Shown: positions 58,277-64,000 of the stretch, one piece after another
Position numbering within the stretch: the stretch's first letter is position 1
Layout of the letters: each line of letters opens with the position of its first letter
Assembly: GCA_964480475.1 (NCBI GenBank)
Contig: CAYZPW010000002.1
Coordinates: 3,969-67,968, forward strand
Direction: 5' to 3'
From: CAYZPW01 sp964480475
GTDB lineage: Bacteria > B130-G9
DNA length: 64,000 bases
Program-made: the position numbers and the translations under genes
The notes under the pieces: model-generated
Seen by the model: only the letters and a program-made list of their open reading frames with translations
What the model was told of the DNA's origin: nothing
Database searches by the model: none

Positions 58277-58397
58277 CCTCCCGCGCCTGGTCCACCTCGA
58301 GTGCTCATGGAGGCTAGGACGAAGCTCGCCGCTTCTCTAGCGTCCAACTCGTGGGCCGTCACCGACTGGCGAGAACCCCGGCCTGAAACACAGTGCG

Positions 58398-59309
58398 CTA
58401 GAATCCCACGACAAACGCCACACCCACAAACGCGATGGCAAGGGCTAGCGCTTTACGAAGCGTTAACGGCTCCTTGAGGAAGAAGTAGGCGAAGATGAAT
58501 ATGAAGAAGACGCTCAACTGATTTAGCATGGCCGCGACCGACACCTGAATGTATTTCATCCCGGCAACCCAAAGTAGTATGGTGACGTAGGGCCCGAGAA
58601 AGGCTCCTGGTAGGGTGTATTTCCAGCCGCGACCGGGCCACATCTTCGCGAACACCGCCCATCTATCGCGACGAAACAGGGCAAGTGCTACGAGGCCTAC
58701 GGTGCCGGCGATGAGCCTCATCTGCGTTACCCAAACAAGGGGGCGCCCGGCCTCAAGCACCGGCTTCATTATCACCGCCCCAAAGGCCATGAGAAGAATA
58801 GCGCCTACCCCCTGCAAGACACCGGACGCGATCCCACTGCTGCGCAATTCCTTCAGCTCCCTGATGTTCAGCGAGGCAATGAGTATCGCGGAGACAATAA
58901 ACGAGGCGCCGACGAGACTAGACCACTCAAGCCTCTCGCCCAGCAGAAAGAACGCAAGCACGATGACGCTGGGCGTGTAGAGGCAATCGACCAATCCCCA
59001 CAGGCTGGCGCCAATCTTGTTCAGACTCGAGAGAAAGAGCGTGTCCGCAACCGTCATCCCAACAACGCCGCTGAGAATCACCAGAATGTAGTCCCTTGGG
59101 GGCGCGGGGATGATCAGCGGCTGACGCAAGATGGCAAGTGTGATGGCGAAGAACGCAACGCCCATGCAGTTCTTGAAAAGATTGAGCGACATCGGCCGCA
59201 TGGTCTCGCCGCTCTTCTTGAAGAGGCACACGGCGATCGCCCAAAACAGACCGCATAGTATCGCGAACGTTTCCCCAAGATGCGACGTGAGCACGTTCAT
59301 GGTTTCCAC
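58398..59309 (-). CDS. EamA/DMT-superfamily transporter
   Basis: A 303-residue protein with ten predicted membrane helices in two EamA repeats (about 13-147 and 163-300). Repeat ends LGERLEWSSLVGASFIVSAILI and LKEPLTLRKALALAIAFVGVAFVV show the typical E-P/E-R motif before the last helix. Such carriers export or exchange amino acids, sugars or nucleotides; the substrate is not predictable. It begins at GTG 59309 (AAGGG upstream) or ATG 59300. It is single, convergent with coaBC (122-base spacer without a gene). Confidence 0.85.
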   Translation of the reverse strand: METMNVLTSHLGETFAILCGLFWAIAVCLFKKSGETMRPMSLNLFKNCMGVAFFAITLAILRQPLIIPAPPRDYILVILSGVVGMTVADTLFLSSLNKIGASLWGLVDCLYTPSVIVLAFFLLGERLEWSSLVGASFIVSAILIASLNIRELKELRSSGIASGVLQGVGAILLMAFGAVIMKPVLEAGRPLVWVTQMRLIAGTVGLVALALFRRDRWAVFAKMWPGRGWKYTLPGAFLGPYVTILLWVAGMKYIQVSVAAMLNQLSVFFIFIFAYFFLKEPLTLRKALALAIAFVGVAFVVGF

Positions 59310-59382
59310 AGCCCTTCGAGGTATCTGACTGGTCGGATTCGAGTCTTGGGATACTGTCCCAATGGGACCCGCAAGTCAATCA

Positions 59383-59455
59383 GAGGAGGAGTTTGCCGTT
59401 GGGGAAACGAGCGAAAAGGGAAAAAGAGGAAAGGGCGAAAAGGAAGAGGGCAATC
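59383..59455 (+). repeat. Hairpin plus purine-tail repeat, copy 3
   Basis: GAGGAGGAGTTTGCC-GTT-GGGGAAAC forms an imperfect form of the GTTTCC/GGAAAC hairpin. It is followed by GAGCGAAAAGGGAAAAAGAG and more G/A sequence to about 59450. The CCTCCTTCGC segment of copies 1 and 2 is missing. Confidence 0.6.
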
Positions 59456-59527
59456 CACCTTTTCAGACCAAGTTCGCCGCGCCTGGAACGCCTGCGCTAT
59501 CTCGCTAATGGACGCAGGGCGAACTCG

Positions 59528-59638
59528 GAGGAGGCTGGGTCATAATTCGAATCTGGGGTTGTGTAGGGGCGGCTCACGTGCCGCCCTCCTTTGATTTGAG
59601 GGGATGCCTTGAGGGCGGCTCGTGAGACGTCACTACAG
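59528..59638 (+). repeat. Leader plus GTAGGGGCGG double-hairpin repeat, locus 4
   Basis: The leader GGAGGCTGGGTCATAATTCG is followed by ATCTGGGGTTGTGTAGGGGC (about 59551-59570) and the hairpin GGCTCACGTGCCGCC. After about 30 bases an opposite arm GGGCGGCTCGTGAGACGTCA ends CTACAGG. The leader is nearly identical to the one at 61417. This and the repeat at 59383 fill the 396-base gap 59310-59705 before smpB. Confidence 0.75.
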
Positions 59639-59705
59639 GCCAGGTTCGCTGATCAAGGGCGGGCATTCGCCGCGCGGCGAATCCCCTACACGACGTTTCT
59701 GCCGC

Positions 59706-60179
59706 TTAGAACCCGTAGCGGTCGTGAAGCTCGCGCTTGATTTCTTTCTCCTTTTCCGCGAAGCGTTTTTCGTATTTGCGCTTTCCAGTCGCGATGGCTA
59801 TCTCAACCTTTGCCCGGCCACCAGAGAAGTAAAGCCGTGTTGGGATCAACGTCCTACCGGTCTCTACAGTTTTCGCTCTGAGGCGCTTGATCTCCCTCTT
59901 GTGGAGCAGGAGCTTCCTTACGCGCCTGGGCTCGTGGTTGCGTCGTGCCGCCTGAGCATACTCCGTAATGTGGCAATTGTAAAGGAATACCTCGCCCTTC
60001 TTGATCCGCGCATAGGAATCAACGAGGCTCGCTTTCCCGTCCCGCAGAGACTTGACCTCAGTGCCAACGAGCACCAGACCGGCCTCAATCCGTTCGCCAA
60101 GCATATAGTCATGCTTCGCCTTTCGATTTGTGCACACAATCTTCTCCGGGGTCTCATCTTTGTGGTTCATTTGCGACAC
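59706..60179 (-). CDS. smpB: SsrA-binding protein SmpB
   Basis: A 157-residue tmRNA-binding protein for trans-translation. Core features are CTNRKAKHDYMLGERIEAGLVLVGTEVKSLRDGKASL, then KLLLHKREIKRL and the basic tail (RKYEKRFAEKEKEIKRELHDRYGF) that inserts into the mRNA channel. Length is standard. No ssrA (tmRNA) gene was recognised within the window. It follows the diguanylate cyclase gene by 45 bases on the same strand. Confidence 0.96.
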   Translation of the reverse strand: MSQMNHKDETPEKIVCTNRKAKHDYMLGERIEAGLVLVGTEVKSLRDGKASLVDSYARIKKGEVFLYNCHITEYAQAARRNHEPRRVRKLLLHKREIKRLRAKTVETGRTLIPTRLYFSGGRAKVEIAIATGKRKYEKRFAEKEKEIKRELHDRYGF

Positions 60180-60224
60180 GATTGTCGGAATTGCCCCTAC
60201 ACGCTCGTGGGACTTGGCAACAAA

Positions 60225-61286
60225 TCACTGCTCCGAGGGCTTCGATTGCTCCTCTGGCGGCGGGGCCATGGCCCGCGTCGTGCGATTTCGACCCCTTTCT
60301 TTGCTTGTGTACATTGCCCTGTCCACCAAATGGATGAACTCTGGCTTGGAGAGATTTTCCGTGTGCTCGCACACGCCTATGCTCAACGTGGTCTCCAGCC
60401 TCTTCTTGGCTGCGGTGAATTCCAGAAGCTCGACCATTTGCCTGATGCGCTCAGCTGCATCAAACGCAGAATCAAGAGTCGTCTCAGGCAGAATCGCAAC
60501 GAATTCGTCGCCACCGTATCGGCAAGCAATGTCAACGCCAACTCTCATGTTGGCGAGAATAATCGCTGCAACGCCAACCAGGACCTCGTCTCCCACTATG
60601 TGCCCGAACTTGTCGTTGAAGTATTTGAAGTTATCCACATCAACCATCATCAGCGACAGCCGCGTGTGGTAGCGCCTCGCCCGTGCGATCTCACGGTCAA
60701 GGTGGGCGTGGAAATAGCGATGGGTGTATAGCTTCGTGAGTCCATCGCGGTCGGCCTCGTCTCTAGTCACGGCGAGCAATTGCGCATTTGCGACGGCAAT
60801 CGCAATATGGTCCGCGAAGAGCGAGAGAAGCGCTGTGTCGTCGTATGCCTCTTCGCGGTTGTCGGGGACTGATGTCATCGTTATAACGCCTACAAGCTTC
60901 CCTCCCGAGATCATCGGGAGTATCCGGCACGATTTGTCCCCATACTTGGGGTCAGACTTGCCGTTAAAACCTCCGTGTCGCTCGACATCATCGACTACTA
61001 TCGGCTCAAGGGATTCGGCCACCTTTCCGATTAGGCCCTCACCCAACTTGAACTTGATCCTGGACCTTGTCTCCGGATCAATTGACATGTCATTGGATGC
61101 GGCCATGTAAAGGCAATTACGTTTCTTGTCGAGCAAGAATACTGAAGTGATCGCGAGCCCCATTATCTTCGGCAGGTGAGTCACGGCATAATCGACAATA
61201 TCGCCCTGGTCCATCGACATGTTAATGTGTTTGCTCAGCTCCGCGAGCTCGATTAGCTTGTTGAGCATATAGGAACGTTCGGACAT
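60225..61286 (-). CDS. GAF-GGDEF diguanylate cyclase
   Basis: A 353-residue cytoplasmic protein. A GAF domain (about 25-175) has GEGLIGKVAESLEPIVVDD and MISGGKLVGVITM. The GGDEF domain (about 185-335) has DRDGLTKLYTHRYF, MMVDVDNFKYFNDKFGH and the intact active site CRYGGDEFVAI. The inhibitory RxxD site five residues before GGDEF is not present (RVGVD), so product inhibition may be weak. It makes c-di-GMP in response to a GAF ligand. It precedes smpB on the same strand by 45 bases. The C-terminal 25 residues are disordered. Confidence 0.9.
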   Translation of the reverse strand: MSERSYMLNKLIELAELSKHINMSMDQGDIVDYAVTHLPKIMGLAITSVFLLDKKRNCLYMAASNDMSIDPETRSRIKFKLGEGLIGKVAESLEPIVVDDVERHGGFNGKSDPKYGDKSCRILPMISGGKLVGVITMTSVPDNREEAYDDTALLSLFADHIAIAVANAQLLAVTRDEADRDGLTKLYTHRYFHAHLDREIARARRYHTRLSLMMVDVDNFKYFNDKFGHIVGDEVLVGVAAIILANMRVGVDIACRYGGDEFVAILPETTLDSAFDAAERIRQMVELLEFTAAKKRLETTLSIGVCEHTENLSKPEFIHLVDRAMYTSKERGRNRTTRAMAPPPEEQSKPSEQ

Positions 61287-61416
61287 CCTAAGCGTAAGGC
61301 CTCCTAAGACTGAAGATTATCATTTTGCACAAATAACCCGCTGAACGTTACATTATATCGGTTGCTGCTTCAAACGATTCATTTGGTCGGGTGATAGATT
61401 CGTAGGGGCTGCTCAT

Positions 61417-61559
61417 GGAGGCTGGGTCATAATTCGAATCTGGGGTCGTGTAGGGGCGCGGGCTGAAGACCCGCCCGTTCTAATTGATTGGCACATTGGG
61501 GATGCCGCATTTGATGAATTGACATAAGTGGGCGGGTCTGAGACCACGCCCCTACAGGA
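61417..61559 (+). repeat. Leader plus GTAGGGGCG double-hairpin repeat, locus 5
   Basis: The leader GGCTGGGTCATAATTCG plus AATCTGGGGTCGTGTAGGGG opens the element. The first hairpin is GCGGGCTGAAGACCCGC, followed by about 55 spacer bases, and then the second hairpin GGGCGGGTCTGAGACCACGC ends CCCCTACAGG at 61559. The opening GTAGGGG and closing CCCCTAC arms are complementary. It fills most of the 316-base gap between the cyclase and the nucleotidyltransferase gene. A CGTAGGGGCTGCTC word precedes it at 61401. Confidence 0.8.
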
Positions 61560-61602
61560 CCCTTTCGCCTATCCGAGAACTTGCTGAAGGAGACGAGCTG
61601 AG

Positions 61603-62310
61603 TTGGACGCGGTTGTTCTTTGTGCTGGCCGGGGCACTAGGATGCGGCCCCTTACGGACTCAGTACCTAAGGGGCTGCTTCCGGTCTGTGGGAAACCGCT
61701 TCTGGACTATCACATTGAGGGTCTGCTTGAGGCGCGAGCGGGCGGCGTCATATTCGTCGTCAATCACTTGCGGGAAATGATCATCGAGCACGTTTCGCAG
61801 TCCTTCCCAACGGTTAGGGCAACGTTTCTGTGGCAAGACAACGCTCTGGGAATTGCGGATGCGTTCATAACGGCGGAGAAGCTGATTGCGACGGACTTTC
61901 TGGCGGTTCACACTGACAACCTCTTTGTCCCGCACGTATTTGGGTCCCTAATTGCCCGCCACGTTCCTGGCGCCGTAACGATGGCAACGGTCCCGTTCGA
62001 GCGGAAGAGCCCGAGAAACAGGGCCTGGCAGGAGCCGGTTACGGGCAGATTGAGTCTTTCGGACGGCGCAGCGCCTCCATGTCCTGATATTGACGTTCAG
62101 ACAACAGGCTGCTGCATCCTTCCCGTCGAGATATTCGGCCTGCTGGAGAAGGGCCGAACAGACAATCCCTCCTGCGATGTGTACGATGTGCTCTCCGCCA
62201 ATCAGGACGAATTGAACATCATCGGCGTGCTCCACAAGGGCCTCTGGGCCAACATCAATACGCCTGAGGACTTAAGTCAGATTGAATCGCAGCTCTGCGG
62301 CATGGCTTAG
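61603..62310 (+). CDS. Sugar-1-phosphate nucleotidyltransferase
   Basis: A 235-residue NTP-transferase-fold enzyme starting at TTG 61603 (AAGGAGA about 10 bases upstream). The nucleotide-binding loop is VVLCAGRGTRMRPLTDSVPKGLLPV, followed by GKPLLDYHIEGL. The acidic metal site is in LAVHTDNLF. The end is truncated relative to GlmU (no beta-helix). It is of the RfbA/RmlA/MurNAc-1-P uridylyltransferase type; the exact sugar and nucleotide are unclear. It precedes the symporter gene by 123 bases, with no strong link. Confidence 0.88.
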   Translation: MDAVVLCAGRGTRMRPLTDSVPKGLLPVCGKPLLDYHIEGLLEARAGGVIFVVNHLREMIIEHVSQSFPTVRATFLWQDNALGIADAFITAEKLIATDFLAVHTDNLFVPHVFGSLIARHVPGAVTMATVPFERKSPRNRAWQEPVTGRLSLSDGAAPPCPDIDVQTTGCCILPVEIFGLLEKGRTDNPSCDVYDVLSANQDELNIIGVLHKGLWANINTPEDLSQIESQLCGMA

Positions 62311-62433
62311 TTTTCTTGGCTATCCTTCTCATTCCTGCTATCTTATTGCTGTCGTTTCCTTGAGCGCCAGTTTCACAAACCACGAGCCGACAACGGCAGA
62401 GTACCACATGATTGAGAAAGGAAAGCTTGAGCG

Positions 62434-63888
62434 ATGTTTAGGATCATCCTCTTAGCAGTTTACGTCATCATTATCCTTTTCATTGGCTATAAATCAATGA
62501 AAGGGACCAAAACGTTTGGGGATTTCTTCCTCGCCAATCGAACCGTGGGTCCCTGGCTGACGGCCTTCACGTATGGAACCGCATACTTCAGCGCGGTGCT
62601 CATCATCGGATTTGCTGGCAAGGTTGGCTGGGGCTTTGGCATGGCCTCGCTTTGGATAGCGCTGGGCAATACGGTGATCGGAACTTACCTCGTCTGGAAG
62701 CTTCTGGGCAAAAGGATCATGCAGGCATCACGGAAGCTAAACGTCCAAACGATGCCCGAATACCTTGAGGCGCGGTTTGACTCGAGGTTCTTGAAGGCTT
62801 ACTCCGCCATCTGCATCTTCGTGTTCCTTATCCCGTATTCCGCGTCGGTCTATATGGGCCTCAGCTATTTGTTCGAGATCAACTTCAACATGCCCTACAC
62901 CTACGTGCTCCTCGGAATGGCGATTCTCACTGCTTTATATCTGATAATGGGCGGATACAAGGCGGTAACAGTGGTCGATATATTTCAGGGCATGATCATG
63001 GTCGCGGGCATCCTGATAATGATAGGGATGTTCACGGGCAAGGCCGGAGGGCTTTCAAACATCTTCAACAGGCTGAACGCGATCAACCCGGAGCTCACGT
63101 CGATTTGGGGGCCGCCGGGCTGGCTCGCCATAATGGCACTTATGTTCTTAACATCCGTTGCGCCGCTTGCGATGCCGCAGCTCGTTCAGAAGTTCTACGG
63201 CATCAAGGACGAGAGGTCAGTCAGAATCGGGACGATCGTGGCCACGCTCTTCGCTCTCGTGATAACCTTCGGCGCGTATTACTCCGGCGCTCTGACACGT
63301 GTGTTTATCTCTCCGGACAAATACCCGGCGCTGTTTGAACGTGGGAAAGCAACTGTTGATAAGCTGATGCCTGTCATGATCAAGGACTTCGTGCCGGAAG
63401 TCCTGGCCGTCATCATACTGCTTCTCGTTTTCGCCGCCTCGATGTCAACGCTCGCAGCCCTCGTCCTTGTCTCGAGCTCTTCAATCGTAAAGGACTTGTA
63501 TCAGGGGTTCATTAACAAGGAAGTGCACGAAAAGAGCCTGGTCCTGCCGATGCGCTGCACGTGCCTCGTGGCGATCATCCTCTCGGTCATCGTGGCGCTC
63601 AAACAACCCGTCATAATCGTAACGATGCTGTCCATATCGTGGGGCGCTGTCGCCTCAGTCTTCCTTGCGCCATTTGTTTATGGTCTGCTCTGGAAAAGAA
63701 CCACGAAACTGAGCGCCATTACTAGTTCATTCGCGGGCCTAGGGACGACGCTAATCTGGTATGCTCTCAGCGAGAGCGCCAGCACGATTCCGGTTATTGC
63801 CTCGGCAGGTATGATCGTGTCGCTTCTCGTTCTGCCCATTGTCGTCTGGATTCAGTCAATCTTGAGAAAGACATCTTCCGCCTCTTGA
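62434..63888 (+). CDS. Sodium:solute symporter (SSS family)
   Basis: A 484-residue protein with about 13 membrane helices. SSS features are GDFFLANRTVGPWLTAFTYG near the N-terminus, LYLIMGGYKAVTVVDIFQG in the middle, and LLVFAASMSTLAALVLVSSS with the Na2-site serines late in the protein. Relatives import proline, pantothenate or sugars with Na+; the substrate is not resolvable. A GAAAGGAAAG box precedes the start. Single gene; no partner for regulation is visible. Confidence 0.92.
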   Translation: MFRIILLAVYVIIILFIGYKSMKGTKTFGDFFLANRTVGPWLTAFTYGTAYFSAVLIIGFAGKVGWGFGMASLWIALGNTVIGTYLVWKLLGKRIMQASRKLNVQTMPEYLEARFDSRFLKAYSAICIFVFLIPYSASVYMGLSYLFEINFNMPYTYVLLGMAILTALYLIMGGYKAVTVVDIFQGMIMVAGILIMIGMFTGKAGGLSNIFNRLNAINPELTSIWGPPGWLAIMALMFLTSVAPLAMPQLVQKFYGIKDERSVRIGTIVATLFALVITFGAYYSGALTRVFISPDKYPALFERGKATVDKLMPVMIKDFVPEVLAVIILLLVFAASMSTLAALVLVSSSSIVKDLYQGFINKEVHEKSLVLPMRCTCLVAIILSVIVALKQPVIIVTMLSISWGAVASVFLAPFVYGLLWKRTTKLSAITSSFAGLGTTLIWYALSESASTIPVIASAGMIVSLLVLPIVVWIQSILRKTSSAS

Positions 63889-63952
63889 TTGCGAGTTGTT
63901 GAGCTTATGAAAGGGTGTGACCTTAGATTGTGGGTAGAGTTTTCAGTCATCT

Positions 63953-64000
63953 CGACCGCGTTTCAACGCGGTCATATAGATGGCTCTCATTGTATTAACA
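63953..64000. repeat. ACGCG hairpin repeat cut by the window end
   Basis: An exact stem GACCGCGT-TTCA-ACGCGGTC (63954-63973) is followed by ATAGATGGCTCTCATTGTAT and TTAACA at the last base. It matches the layout at 49813-49860, where a CACCCGACT hairpin comes next. Confidence 0.6.

Noticed and set aside
59622..60731. Plus-strand open frame of 369 codons
   Set aside because: It lies antisense to smpB and the GGDEF gene, both recognised with full motifs; GC-rich codons leave long antisense frames.

Overview
The window looks like a fragment of a draft or metagenome-derived genome from an uncultured diderm (LPS-bearing) bacterium of moderately high GC. The evidence for a Gram-negative envelope is direct: a lipid A and outer-membrane block (LpxD, FabZ, LpxA, LpxB, two Skp/OmpH chaperones, BamA, LolC/LolD), a prepilin peptidase, an IHF/HU protein and several exported proteins. 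I cannot place it in a phylum from this sequence alone. Two runs of exactly 100 N mark scaffold gaps, and the flanks of both show 55-base overlaps that look like de Bruijn assembly joins.

Layout. 1-3.0 kb: two exported or lipoprotein genes and CorA. 3.2-14 kb (minus strand): tRNA-Ser and mnmA, then a long run reading prs > rplY > pth > rpsF > ssb > rpsR > DUF2232-like > rplI > histidine kinase > response regulator > unknown > SpsF-like cytidylyltransferase, headed by tRNA-Gln. 14-21.7 kb: a secreted multidomain protein, a tandem duplication of a membrane-anchored SGNH hydrolase/TPR gene, an NDP-sugar epimerase, a MerR regulator and IHF/HU. 21.9-25.2 kb: serS, then an Lrp regulator overlapping L-lysine 6-transaminase. 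25.2-28.6 kb: a 0.9 kb intergenic region with a promoter, a palindrome, a candidate structured RNA and tandem hairpins, followed by two exported proteins including a beta-propeller. 28.8-34.1 kb: two paralogous B12-binding radical SAM enzymes, an RNase Z-like metallohydrolase and an unusual winged-helix/transmembrane/coiled-coil protein.

34.4-49.2 kb is one long minus-strand envelope cluster: pilD > TIM-barrel protein > lolC > lolD > clpC > bamA > skp > skp > lpxD > fabZ > lpxA > Gfo/Idh oxidoreductase > lpxB. It joins lipid A acylation, beta-barrel insertion, periplasmic chaperones and lipoprotein export. 49.2-50.2 kb is a noncoding repeat field with a purine minisatellite and one assembly gap. 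50.2-53.2 kb holds a divergent ABC-2 exporter. 53.4-58.3 kb is the conserved remA-gmk-coaBC neighbourhood, interrupted by two toxin-antitoxin-like pairs (PIN plus partner, MNT plus HEPN). 58.4-64 kb has an EamA transporter, smpB, a GAF-GGDEF diguanylate cyclase, a sugar nucleotidyltransferase and a sodium:solute symporter.

Intergenic spaces carry at least three families of dispersed hairpin repeats: a GTAGGGGCGG / CCGCCCCTAC double-hairpin family, a GTTTCC...GGAAAC hairpin with a purine tail, and an ACGCG hairpin ending in TTAACA. Together with the duplicated gene and the candidate RNA near 25.6 kb, these are the least explained parts of the window. All functional calls are by recognising motifs and gene order; no database search was possible.
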